Below, in pieces: positions 42,244-53,057 of a stretch of 64,000 nt of DNA. The stretch is from Aquarana catesbeiana (taxonomy: Eukaryota; Chordata; Amphibia; Anura; Ranidae). The notes beneath the pieces are model-generated. The model saw only the letters and a program-made list of their open reading frames with translations, did no database searches and had not been told where the DNA came from. The stretch lies in contig NC_133324.1 of the NCBI RefSeq assembly GCF_042186555.1, positions 195,505,640-195,569,639 of the forward strand. The letters are read 5' to 3'. Position numbers and translations under genes: made by a program. Numbering within the stretch: position 1 is the stretch's first letter; each line of letters opens with the position of its first letter.

Positions 42244-45200
42244 CTAATGAGGTAATAACAAATATTGGTCGAAGTCATTAGGGTAATAGTGTTTAACCCA
42301 TGGTTGCCATATCTTTCGAAATTTATTGATCTTGTTATCAGCTATAGCTGTCATTTTATCAAAAACAAGTGCTCTATTGATTCTATGTTTTGTTTCAGTC
42401 AGAATTAGAGATTTAGACTTCCAAGCTTTGGCAATTGTTTGTTTGGCTGAAGTAGTAATTTGAATGAGTAATTGGAATTGAGTATGAGAAAGTGTATTGG
42501 GTTTGAGGTTTAAAAGTGCTGTAGCAGGATCAGGAAGAATAGAGATTTCAAGAGCTTTAGAGGCCATGGAAAATATGTTTTTCCAGAATTCCTGGACTAT
42601 CGGGCATTGCCACCAGATGTGAAAGTGAGTTCCAAGTGAATCGCAACCTCTGAAGCAATTAGGCGGGTATGTAGGAATGAATTTTGCTATTCTAGCTGGT
42701 ACTAGGTACCAACGTGCAAGGACTTTATAGTTTGTTTCTATGGCATTACTATTAGGAGAAGAAGATTTAGTGGCTAACCATATGTTTGACCAATCTTTGT
42801 TATCCAAGGTCCGATTCATGTCAAGTGCCCATTTGGCAGTATAAGAGGGTAAGTTTTCATCAGAATTACTTATAAGTTGTTGGTATAACAAAGAGATCAG
42901 TCCTCTGATGTGTGGGTCGCTTATACATATTCGTTCAAATTGAGTCATTTGGTTAAGAGAAGAACCTGTAATAAGGAGTGGTTCATAAAAATTTTTAATT
43001 TGTAGATAACGAAAGATTTCACTTCTCGGAATATTAAAGGTTTCACACAAATCAGGAAAGGAATATATAGTATTTGCAGATGACAATCTATATAAACGAT
43101 TCAGGTTCATAGAGGACCATATGGAAAAAGATCTAGGAAATTTCCATGCAGGGTAGAAAGCTGGGTTCCCAAGGAATGAAAGTAAAGGATTGTGCAGAGA
43201 TTGGAGATTATGTAAGTTTTTGAGCTTATCCCAAATGGCTAAGGTATGTTTAGTTATGGGATTGGAAATGTTTTTTCTGTCGATCTGGCGAAGCCATAGC
43301 ATATTTGCTACTGATATTGGGTCAGTATCTACTGCTTCGATAGCTACCCAAAGGGGTGTTTCGATAGCAGCATGGTATTTAGGTAGAAGAGCCATTTGGG
43401 CAGCATAATAATAAGATAAGAAATTGGGTAGTCCTAAACCACCTTTTAATTTGTTAAGGTAAAGTGTAGATTTGGGTATACGAGGCTTAGTGGAACCCCA
43501 GATAAATGATAGGACTCTTCGTTGAGTAAGTCTAGTAAAATAAGATGGTAAAGTTATAGGTAACACTCTAAATAAATATAAAAATTTTGGCAATATTGAC
43601 ATCTTAATAGCATTGATTTTACCTAACCAGGAAAGTGAAAGAGAGGCCCATTGCTTCATACATCCTGATGTTCATTTCAATAGAGGTAGGTAGTTATCTG
43701 AAAACAGATCTTTGAGAAAAATTGTGAGTTGTACTCCTAAATAGGGTAGTTGTTTTGAGACCCAAGTAAAAGGTAAGACAGATTTTGTATGTTGAAGTTC
43801 ACATTGCGATAAAGAAATATTTAAGGCATTTGATTTAGAAGGGTTAATATGTAGTCCAGAAATATAAGCAAATTTATGCAGTAATTTAAGAAGATTTGGG
43901 GTAGATATATGAGGATGGGACAGGAAAACAAGGATATCATCAGCAAAAAGGCTTATCTTATGATGGTAACCACCTAATTCAATCCCTTTGATATCTATAT
44001 TTGTTCTAATTAGTTGTGCTATTGGTTCTATTAATAGGGCAAAAAGTAATGGTGAAAGGGGGCAACCTTGTCTTGTACCTCTATTTATGTCAAACATAGT
44101 GGATTTATAACCAGAGTATTTAATATATGCTCTTGGTTTATTATATAGTGATGAGACCCAGGTAAGGAAATGGTTACCAAAACCCCATTTCTGTAGTATA
44201 TAATCCATATATGGCCAAGTGACAGAGTCAAATGCCTTTTTTATATCCAATGAAACCAGACATGCTGGTATATGTCTTGTTTTGGCTGCATGTATGAGTA
44301 AAAGTGCTCGTCTTATATTGTCACCTGCCTGACATTTCGGAATAAAACCTGTTTGGTCTTTATGGATTAAGTGTCCAATAATATTATTCATTCTGGTAGC
44401 CAGGATTTTAGCTAATAATTTAATATCTAAATTAAGAAGTGATATGGGGCGATAATTAGACCAAGAAGATGAGTCAGATTGTGGTTTGGGAATCATAGTG
44501 ATAATAGATGTGATAGTCTCTGTTCTAAATGAATGTCCTTCAAGAATTGAGTTAAAGGCCCTAGTTAAGATTGGTGTAAAGATATGCGTAAACTGTCTGT
44601 AGTATACTGCCGGGAACCCATCAGGGCCCGGTCTCTTGTTAAGTTTTAGAAGTTTGATAGTATTCAAAACCTCTGTAGTCGTAATAGGACTTTCGAGAAG
44701 ATCTCATTGTTTTTGGTCGAGATACGGGAGTTTAATATTAGAAAATAAAATATCAGCTTTTGACTTATCAAATGTTGGGGCTGGGGAATATAGTTTAGTA
44801 AGATTGGTATGAAAAATCTCAAGAATTTTAATCGGATTGCTAGTATACGCTTCTTTAGAGATTTTCAAACGGAAAGGTTTCTTTTCATGTTGTATAGTTT
44901 TCAAGCTTCTGGCTAAGGGTGTATCCGGTTTATTAGCCTTCAGGTAAAAAGTATGTTGTCGTTTGCGTATAGATTTATCAGCAGAATCAGTCAAAAAAAG
45001 ATCTAAATCTAGACGGGCTTTTTCAAGATTAGAATTATTAATAGTCGTTGGGCAAGATTGAAAGGTCTGATGACAGTTATTAAAGTTAGATTCCAATTTT
45101 GAGAACATTATTTTGCGTTCTCTTTTGAATTTGTTGCTAGTTGTATCATTCTACCTCTAATGACAGGTTTATGAGCCTCCCACAGTGTGAGGGCTGAGAT

Positions 45201-46035
45201 ATCATTTGTGTCGTTACCTTTAAATTAGTCAGATATTGATTTCTCAATTTCTTTATTAAGAGATGGATGAGTAAGCATGAAATCTTTCATACACCAAGTT
45301 GTGTCATGAGATCTAGGGAGTGTAGAAGCTATATTAATGGAAACTGCACAATGGTCAGTCCATGGGAATGGTATAATTTTAGCTGAGATAATTTCTGGTA
45401 GCATGCTAGAAGGGATAAGAATATGATCAATCCGAGAAAAAGATTTGTGTGGGTAGGAGTAGTAAGTAAATCGTCTATCAGTAGGATTGATTTCATGCCA
45501 GTTGTCGACTAAACTATGAGAGGTAAGTAAACGTTGAAAAGTTAGATTTGTTGTACCTGTTGTAGGCCCAGGGGGAGATTTGTCTAGAAATGGGAAGATT
45601 GTTGCATTAGAATCACCACATATAACAACTGTTCCAAATTTGTGAGACTCTATGACTTGAAAAAGGTGTGACAAGAACGCAGTTGGGCGTTTATTGGGAG
45701 CATAATAAGAAACAATAGTTATAGGGTTGTCAGAGATATAACCTGTTAAAATTTAAATATCGACCTTCCGGATCTATCACTTGCGTTTTAAGGTTAAACG
45801 GAGTGGTACGATGGAAACCAATTAGCGTACCCCTTTGTTTAACTGCAGCAGAGGCGGTATAAAATTGTGGGTATGAGGGTGAGAGAAATCTAGGTTGAGC
45901 TTTTTCTGTAAAGTGTGTTTCCTGTAAGCATATAATATGGGCTTTTTTGGATGAAAAGGATCCTAGAGCTTTAGTGCATTTATGTGGGATATTAAATCCC
46001 TGTACATTTAAAGATAATACATTTATCGGAGCCAT
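42244..46035 (-). pseudogene. LINE 2 ORF2 (endonuclease-reverse transcriptase), few breaks
   Basis: The start at 46035 gives MAPINVLSLNVQGFN; ICLQETHF (about 45930) is the endonuclease QE motif. GDSNATIFPFLDK (45615), FSRIDHIL (45430) and WTDHCAV (45350) continue the APE domain. The RT has GPDGFPAVYY (44620), YRPISLLNLD, SLDIKKAFDSVTW (44240), GTRQGCPLSPLLFAL (44060) and an intact catalytic FADD at 43936-43947. The C-terminal finger CFRGCDSLGTHFHIWWQC has the C-X3-C-X7-H-X4-C spacing of L1 ORF2 proteins. Breaks lie near 45700, 45200, 44690 and 43660. Otherwise the 331- and 471-codon frames are clean. Confidence 0.92.
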
Positions 46036-46698
46036 AGATTAACCAAGGTAACTGATGTATCATAGCATAAAAAATATATACTTTGAGCCAGATCCACCAC
46101 TCTGAGAAACATGAGGAAATCGGGGTTAAAGAAGAAAGAAGAAAAAAATATATAAATAACGAAAAAAAGAGGTAAATAGAACAATCGTATTAACCCATAA
46201 CATAGATAGTGCTGCTTAATTAGAAAACAGAATAATAGGGTTAGGGAGCATCTCAAGAAAGTTTCCAAAACTTCCTGAGAGGATCCAAGTCCATCAGCAG
46301 AGTCCTCCATAAAAAAAGGCAGGAGTCTGCAAATGGAAAAATCAAAGGGGCAGCAAGAAATTCCTATAGGAAGAACGGCCCCGGAGAACCACAGGTACCA
46401 AAAAATAGAAAAAAAAAGGAGAATAAGAATCCCAGCAAGAGATGTGTGATGCTTTGCTTAAAAAATATATTATATAAAGAAAAAAAAAAGGACTAAAGAG
46501 AAAAAAGTCGAATAGACTATCCAATTATGGCATAACTTCCGTGTCTAGGCATATCTTTTGCCTAGTGAAAAAAAAGGGAGAAAAGTAAAGAACAGGTGGT
46601 TATGCTAAAAAAAAAAAAAAAAAAAAAAAAAAAACAAGACCAGTTTCGGTAATTAAACCTGTAGTAAGAGAAAATTGTTGTTAGTAGGTTTCTTCTTT
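46036..46698 (-). other. LINE 2 inter-ORF spacer
   Basis: AT-rich spacer between ORF1 and ORF2 with a long A-run on the + strand at 46608-46634. Short hydrophobic frames on the - strand (46023-46310, 46342-46524) are composition effects. Confidence 0.55.
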
Positions 46699-47769
46699 TC
46701 AGTCCATTGAATCATCATTTTTAGGCGGTGAATGTTCATATCGGCCACGTTTGTGGAGATTTTGGTATGAAGATGTAAAAGAGTTAGAGTCTGAACTTTT
46801 CTTTTGCTGAGGAAAACGAGCTGTTGAACGTCTGCGAGGCTGATCTTTAGGTAAGGCTGTTTCTACTAAGCCTAATTCCAATAAAGCCGATTGTAAGTCC
46901 TCTGAAGAGCGACAGACATATCTAGTTTCCAGGTGTGTAAAGCGAAGGCAAAAAGGAAAGCCCCAATGATAGGTAATATGGTTATTCTGGAGTATCTGTA
47001 ATTGGGGTTTGAGGGCCCGTCTTTTTGCAACTGTAAGAGGAGACAAGTCTTTGAATAACTGATAAGGATGACCCTGAAAGCTGAGAGATTCTTTTCTTCT
47101 AGCAGCTGATAACAATTGTTCTTTAGTTTTGTAGAAATGCAATTTAGTTATTATGTCTCTTGGGGGGCCGTTGGTTTTGCGTGGTGCTAAAGCTCTGTGT
47201 ACTCTGTCCATTTCTAATCTATCAATGGTAATTTCAGGGAGTAATTCTTGAAAAATTGTGGTAATGGTTGCCTGCAGATCTAGGATGGATTCAAGTATAC
47301 CTCTTATCCTTAGATTAGATCGTCTATCTCTGTTTTCTTGTTCCTCCAAACGTGACTGTAATAGGGTATTTTCCTCTTTAAGGGCTGTTAGCTCAGAAGT
47401 GCAATTTTGTGTTTGACAGTCAATATCATCTACCCTCAATTCCAGTTCAGCTGTTCTCTGACCAATTTCTTTAATTTCCTTAGTTAGTTTCTCTGTGATA
47501 TGGTCAGAAGTCTGTTTCAGTGCTTTCTGTAACATCGCTTCAAATGTAGCAAACATATCTGTTTATGATACATTTTGAGCTGGATTAATAACAATGTCAA
47601 GTTTTGTTTTGTCAGCCTGTGTTTTTTGTCTGGGAAGCTGTGGTTTCTCAGCCTGTGAAACGCTGTGCTGTGAGGAGATAGATGACGCCGCCATCTTAGC
47701 CGCCAGTCTGAGAGCCGCCTCAGTTTTGTAATTGGCTTTTATTTTGCTTTTTGGTTCTTTCAGGACCAT
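46699..47769 (-). pseudogene. LINE 2 ORF1 RNA-binding protein, one internal stop
   Basis: L1 ORF1-type protein of about 356 codons. The start at 47769 (MVLKEPKSKIKANYK) continues in the same frame to 46699, with a single TAA at 47563-47565. Downstream are a heptad-like coiled coil (ELELRVDDIDCQ, ALKEENTLLQSRLEEQ, about 47450-47360), the RRM start NRDRRSNLRIRGI (47310), a C-terminal domain with HYHWGF-like text (ITYHWGFPF, 46975), and a basic Arg/Lys-rich tail. Same order as LINE 1 ORF1. Confidence 0.9.
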
Positions 47770-47920
47770 AATATATGTTTAGTAAGGCGCTGGGGAGGTT
47801 TACCTACAATTTTGTGTTTTTTTGTAAGCCGCTGGGACCTGTAGTTCTCCGGTCCGAATTCCTGTGGAGCGGAGCTCTAAGGCGGCATTACCGTTCCCTC
47901 AGGCATCCGCGCATGCGCTA
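47770..47920 (-). promoter_or_regulatory. LINE 2 5' untranslated region and promoter
   Basis: A 150-bp GC-rich leader. The - strand begins GGTAGCGCATGCGCGG, a very good NRF1-type site (GCGCATGCGC), followed by ggaccggagaactacaggtc text. The position at the extreme 5' end parallels LINE 1. Confidence 0.5.
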
Positions 47921-48515
47921 CCATTTTTATTTTCTTTGAATGATTTTTATGTGTATTGTCGGAACCGACAATTCATTAATAGCCGGCACTAGCGCGAGTA
48001 CTTTTAAATGACTTTTTTTTCCTTTAGAAATGTCATTTTGCTCTTGGACTGTTATAAACACGGGAAACATGTGCTACTTTACAGGCATACTATAGACACC
48101 CTCAGGTACAAAATTTAAAGGAATATTTCACTTTTATTGTTTCACTTTAAGCATTATTAAAATCACTGCTCCCGAAAAATTGTCCGCTTTTAAAACTTTT
48201 TTTTGCATTGATACATGTCCCCTGGGGCAGGACCCGGGTCCCCAAACACTTTTTATGACAATAACTTGCATATTAACCTTTAAAATTAGCACTTTAGATT
48301 TCTCCCATAGACTTTTAAAGGGTGTTCCGCAGCTTTTCGAATTTGCTGCGAACACCCCAAATTTTTAGCTGTTTGGCGAACAGGTGAACAGCCAATATAT
48401 TAGTCGAACTCATGTTCGACTCGAACAGATAGCCCATCTCTAGTTAAGACTAAGGCATTATAGGCTGAAGAGCTTCAACTGTTTTTCTCTGCGTTTGTGC
48501 ACTATGGCTTTTAAT

Positions 48516-48567
48516 TAAGATTTTTTAAGAGCAACAACCGGAGTGTGGATCATCTTTCCTACATTAC
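48516..48567 (-). repeat. Outer inverted repeat, right
   Basis: Reverse complement of 40006-40058. It marks the far side of the older repeat into which the element at 40072-48443 was inserted. Confidence 0.75.
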
Positions 48568-48594
48568 TGTACATTACTCAGATATTTATTTGTA

Positions 48595-48766
48595 AAACAA
48601 TTTGAAAACCATTTATCACTTTCCTTCCACTTCACAATTATGCACCACTTTGTGGTGGTTTATCACATAAAATTCCAAAAAAATTAATTTACGTTTTTGG
48701 TTGTAACATGACAAAATGTGGAAACTTTTTAAGGGGTGTGAATACGTTTTCAAGGCACTGTAAATG
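48595..48766. mobile_element. Solo Tc1-type terminal inverted repeat
   Basis: Ends gtgaatacgttttcaaggca then CTGTA, preceded by ggttgtaacatgacaaaatg and ttccacttcacaattatgca. This is the style of a Tc1-family end (CAGTGCCTTGAAAA...CGTATTCA read inward). No transposase adjoins. It is probably an end of the transposon C family. Confidence 0.7.
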
Positions 48767-48769
48767 TAT

Positions 48770-49200
48770 GACAAAAATTGAGTTTATTGGATATTTTTAT
48801 AACAAAAAGTAGAAAACATAATTTTTTCGTTTATATAGCAAAAAAATAAAAATCCCAGTGGTGATCAAATACCACAAAAAGAACACTCTATTTGTGGGAA
48901 AAAAAGGACGTAAATTTAGTTTGGGTACAGCATTGCATAACTGCGCAATTACCAGTTAAAGTTATAGCATGTACAAATTACGGTGTGTGTGTATATATTT
49001 GGAAATTGATCAATCCTGATGTACTGACGGCCTATCTCATTTCTTGAGGGCCGCAAAATGCCAGGACAGTACAAATACCCCCCAAAAGAGCCCTTTTTGG
49101 AAAGTAGACAGTCTAAGGCAGTTAGTAAGAGGCATGACATGTTTTTTGAAGTTGTACATTTTTTGTCCAAATTTTTTGGAAAGTGAAGAAATTTAAAAAA
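48770..49200. repeat. Fragments of repeats R1 and R2
   Basis: 48835-48960 matches R1 (gtggtgatcaaataccac, ctctatttgtgggaaaaaaa, atttagtttgggtacagc). 49050-49170 matches R2 (aaaatgccaggacagtacaa, ccctttttgg). Confidence 0.65.
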
Positions 49201-49483
49201 TGTGTTTTTTTTCCCCCACTGTTTTTTTTATACTTTTACCAGTGCAGTACAGCATCATCATATGACTGGTGTGACAGTCATCAAGACTTTAAAAAAATGT
49301 TTTTCTTTTTTTACTATATATTTTAAATACTTTAGAGTAGTTTAGTGCGACATAGTAATACTGTACTACTCTGGAGGGTGGGGAGGGTTGATCAGGGTTT
49401 TGTTTTTGTTACACTGTTACTGCTTATACAGTGTTAATCACTGTATAAGCAATAGTTGTAGCTGTCATTATTAGATTAACCAT

Positions 49484-49617
49484 TCATGAACAGCTAGCTT
49501 TCTTTTGGTTGTGATATTTGATTGGCTAAGCTAATCACATGGTACAGGTAACCAGGTACCATGTGCTTGCTTTGGGCCAATCACAAATCACAACAGTAAG
49601 CAAGCTGTTCATGAATG
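49484..49617. repeat. Hairpin-forming inverted repeat
   Basis: attcatgaacagctagcttt is mirrored by aagcaagctgttcatgaat, and gattggctaa...cacatggtac by gtaccatgtg...gccaatca, around an aggtaacca centre. A second, shorter hairpin (tcatgtgatcgc / gctatcacatga) follows at 49658-49690. Non-coding. Confidence 0.75.
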
Positions 49618-49692
49618 AAAAGCCATTCTTGACAGGTTGTTTATATTATTATCATGTGATCGCTATGACAAATCACAGCTATCACATGATAC

Positions 49693-50068
49693 CATAGCTC
49701 CCAACTGTCCCTGATTTGGAGGGACTGTTCCTGATTTGGAACAATGTCCCTCTGTCCCTCTTCCCCCCCTCATTTGTCCCTCATTTTGGTCTGATCTATA
49801 TAGTTGTATATAAAATGCACTTTTTATCTTTCAAAAAGTGTTTCCCAGTGCTAAACCTTTCATCTAATTTCTAAATTGCTGCATTTGTAAATTGTAAAAG
49901 TCAATATTAAGGAATAGTAGTGGTAAAAAAAAGTCCCTTGTGGATTTAATTAACCTTTTTTTTTGGTTAATTCTCCTTTAAGGGGGCGTGGCAGGGGGCA
50001 TGTCCTATGCCTACATACATTTGCTAGTAGGTGTTCCTCATTCCCATCTCAAAATGTTGGGAGATATG
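49693..50068. mobile_element. MITE with catagctcccaac ends
   Basis: Ends CATAGCTCCCAAC and GTTGGGAGATATG are inverted repeats. TGATAC flanks both sides (49687-49692, 50069-50074). Internal repeats gtccctgatttgga and gtccctc. Non-coding. I recognise the ctcccaactgtccctgattt start as a common frog repeat. Confidence 0.75.
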
Positions 50069-50168
50069 TGATACCCAGTTACCAGATACTGATCCGATGG
50101 ACACAGTGGTCACGGGGGGGGGTTGGGGGGGGCACGCTGCGAACTCCTAACCCAGAAGAGGCTCAGTC

Positions 50169-50198
50169 ATGTGTGTGTGTATATATATATATATATAG
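50169..50198. repeat. (TG)n(TA)n microsatellite
   Basis: gtgtgtgtgt followed by atatatatatatatata. Confidence 0.9.
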
Positions 50199-51143
50199 AG
50201 CTTGCCTGTGCCACCTCGCGGCAGCATATCTACAGGAGTAGGGTGGCAAGTGGTATTTATTAATATTTTTTTTATTTTGCACCTTTTTCCATTTAAAGCA
50301 GTATTAAACCCAAAATCAAACATTTACTATATTGCAGCTTACCAATTCTTAGATGTGATAGCTGCATTCATTTTTTTTTTTTTTACGCTTTCTTTTTTTA
50401 TATCCACCTAGTGATCTAGCCTGTAAGACTGTTGTTTTTCGAAGAACAAGCTTGCTTCCAGATGTATCCATTTGCAGAGATGAGAGAAACCATTTAGCGC
50501 TGACAGGGGTGCTTACAATGATCAGCTTTCATTCATTAATGTAAAACCTTTATCCCAAAAGGAGCAAAACTGTTGCTGTAAATGCTTATAAAGTGTTAGC
50601 TGGAGTTTGACTTCAATTTGTTAGTGTATCTAAACCTGCTAGTACATCTAACACCCCCCTCCCACCATACTGTCAGTGCTCCATTGCTCCTTCATGCAGA
50701 GTGGGGTGGGGGCTTTAAACATTTTTATAATTAATAATATGAAAATGTTTTGTCATTGTGAAAATTTTGAATGACAGGTACTCTTTATAGAGACACCTAG
50801 GGGATTTTTTATTTTTTTTTACCCCTGATGCCTTCCTGCACTCAAGCATCTCTGACCAGGGACACAGCATACTCTGATTTGATGAGGTGGAGAAGCGGGG
50901 TAATGAGATCATGATCTCCACCTCATCCAATTAGTGAACGTCATTCATTCATTGAGAACATGCAATATGTACTCAGAATGGCGCCTGTGCCCAGTCAGAA
51001 TCTAGTGGCGGTCATTGAAGCAGTGGTGCCTACAACAGTGATTTCCAGCTTCCACAGGGATCAGCCAGGTACGGCAAATACTTTTGTACACAGCTCCAAA
51101 TTGGACCAATGTAACTTCAAAAACTAAATTTCAGCTTCAAACT
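50199..51143. other. Unassigned, likely MITE fragments
   Basis: tttaaagcagtattaaaccc (50295) looks like a TTAA-type MITE end, but no partner end was fixed. Poly-T at 50371-50383. No gene. Confidence 0.35.
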
Positions 51144-51150
51144 ATACTTT

Positions 51151-51155
<5 letters not shown>

Positions 51156-51198
<43 letters not shown>
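51156..51198. repeat. (AT)n microsatellite
   Basis: About 21 AT dinucleotides. Confidence 0.95.
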
Positions 51199-51202
<4 letters not shown>

Positions 51203-51319
51203 AATAGTTGACACATTTAAATGATATCTGTGGTCAAAATGTAAAATATATTTATTTCCACATTGTATTTCAATTATTTCTGGCCTACTCTAATCCTGAA
51301 GTTTGTAAACTTACTGTCA

Positions 51320-51582
51320 AGGTTAACTATTTATTCCCTGTGGGGTAGGCACTGCTGTGTCACAGAATTCACAGAGCCTACCTACAGAGGTGCTGAGAGG
51401 AGGAGCTTCAGGAAGAAGAGTCAGTACAAGGATCATGGCTTGCAGGCAGCAAGGTACCATGGGATATGTAGTCCTTAGAAATAGAAAGTAAACAGCAGAG
51501 GAGAAGCTGCAAAGCATGCAGGGAATCCATGAAGTTGTGGAAAGAGATGTCAGGCAGACAGACAAACCTTGCAACAAGAAAG
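51320..51582 (+). other. Weak candidate host first exon
   Basis: Non-repetitive sequence ending at a good 5' splice site (aagaaag|gtaatt, 51582/51583). An ATG at 51516 opens 22 codons (MQGIHEVVERDVRQTDKPCN...) up to the donor, leaving phase 1. Upstream frames are open on both strands, so coding status is uncertain. The same strand carries the better exon candidate at 54234, but the phases would not join directly: this exon ends in phase 1 while the next begins within its own 5' UTR. Confidence 0.2.
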
Positions 51583-51696
51583 GTAATTTTTCCAGTAAGC
51601 TTATATTGGATTGTCAAAAAAAAAGTTTTTTTTGTATTGTTATTTCAGTGCTGATGTTATACAATGAAAGTATATGCTGTGACCATAGAACTCCAT

Positions 51697-51935
51697 GGGG
51701 GTTATTTACGAAAGGCAAATTCACTTTGCACTGCAAGTGCACTTGGAAGTGCAGTCCCAGTAAATCTGAGGGGTAGATCTGAAATGAGGGGAAGCTCTGC
51801 TGATTTTATCATCCAATCATGTTCAAGCTAAAATGCTGTTTTTTATTTTCCTTGCATGTCCCCCTCGGATCTACAGTGACTGCACTTCCATGTTCACTTG
51901 CAGTGCAAAGTGGATTTTCCTTTAGTAAATAACCC
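51697..51935. mobile_element. MITE, ggggttgatttactaaaggc family, copy 2
   Basis: Ends gggggttatttacgaaaggc and ttcctttagtaaataaccc. The body contains mirrored cactttgcactgcaagtgca / cacttgcagtgcaaagtg blocks. Same family as 6411-6684. Confidence 0.8.
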
Positions 51936-52746
51936 ACAAGTATTAAAAAGTTGTTTGTATTTTACTTTTGCATTAAACTGAAAAAATCTTGTAAATAACA
52001 ATGTCTAAATAGATAATAGGAGTGTAGGAGTTTTACTGTAGCATCAGGAATTCACTGGATACAAGGCAGAGTATTATAATGTTGCCCGTGGAACCAGCTT
52101 GTAGTCCAATGTGTACACATTAGATGGGAGAGACTCACTTTCACTTTTGTGAGTACATGTGGGGCGGAGAATGACAAACAAGCCTCCTCTTATCAGTTAG
52201 GAACCTACAATATACATGGTACGAGAAAAGTGCAAAGTCACCGACAAATAAGACGTGTAGAAAGAATTCTGGAGAAAATAACATGTGGAGGGTCTCTGTT
52301 AGAGGTAATGTTGCTGTATTTTACTTACTGTCATCTTATTACTTACCTACTATTAGCCTCCTCTGTGAACCTAGAAATTATTACAGGATTTATTTTTATA
52401 ATGTGTCATTGTTAACAAGCATTCTGGCTATAGCATATACTGTATGTTGGATATAAGTAAAGTCAAAATATATCACTGTGCACATTGGGCACACAAACAT
52501 AAGGGAAACACATAGGGATAGTCCAGCCAATTTTTTTTCTTTTTTTCACTGGTTTTAAATAGAGTAGAAATCAATTAGATTGCAAGTTTTTTTATTGTTG
52601 TCTGTGTCCCCATTGGGTAAATTCACCCTCTCTATCTGTCCTGATGACCACTGTCAAGTGATGGGAAAATCCAAAATTTTAGTCACCAGACTAAAGAGTG
52701 GGGATTGGGGCCCGTTTACATTTGTGCATTGCATTAACACACATTA
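51936..52746. other. No recognisable feature
   Basis: The 88-codon + frame at 52149-52415 and a possible donor after ttagag at 52311 (gtaatg) are too weak to call an exon. Otherwise AT-rich sequence. Confidence 0.35.
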
Positions 52747-53053
52747 GGGGTTATTTACTAAAGGAAAATCCACTTTGCACTACAAGTGCACTGCAGGTGC
52801 ACTTAGAAGTGCACTGCAAAAGCACTTGGAATTGCAGTCGCTGTAGATCTGAGGGGGACATGCAAGGAAAAAAAAAAACTGCATTTTTGCTTGCATATGA
52901 TTGGATGATAAAATCAGTAGAACTTCACCTCATTTCAGAGCTTCCCCTCAAATCTACAGCGATCTACAGTGACTGCACTTTCAAGTGCACTTCCAAGTGC
53001 AGTTCCAGTGCACTTGTAGTGCAAAGTGGATTTGCCTTTAGTAAATCAACCCC
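52747..53053. mobile_element. MITE, ggggttgatttactaaaggc family, copy 3
   Basis: Ends ggggttatttactaaaggaa and gcctttagtaaatcaaccc, with ATTA on both sides (52743-52746, 53054-53057). Internal tandem copies of gcact(t)gaagtgcac-type text. It is inserted in another repeat whose flanks cacacatta / attatgtcacac continue on each side. Confidence 0.8.
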
Positions 53054-53057
53054 ATTA

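Larger units (their letters stand above)
41808..47920 (-). mobile_element. LINE 2: full-length L1/Tx1-type retrotransposon
   Basis: On the - strand: a GC-rich 5' end at 47920 (GGTAGCGCATGCGCGG), ORF1 (47769-46699), an AT-rich spacer with a 27-bp homopolymer (46608-46634), ORF2 (46035-42244), a 3' UTR and an A-rich end at about 41808. It is flanked by the near-identical T-rich target duplication. Better preserved than LINE 1 and therefore likely younger, with only a handful of breaks. Confidence 0.9.
40072..48443. mobile_element. Long inverted-repeat element, split by LINE 2
   Basis: Ends CTAGGGATGGGC and GCCCATCTCTAG are inverted. TTATGA (40066-40071) and TTAAGA (48444-48449) may be an imperfect 6-bp target duplication. 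Subterminal blocks are mirrored too: gtttggggacccgggtcctg then ccccaggggacatgtatcaa near 40230-40275 against 48205-48250. The inner arms (40360-41080 and 41090-41800) mirror each other. LINE 2 is inserted at 41808-47920. No transposase is encoded. Confidence 0.75.

Noticed and set aside
52149..52415. 88-codon + frame with a possible donor at 52311 as an exon
   Set aside because: The acceptor is poor and the frame runs through the putative donor, so the evidence is too weak.
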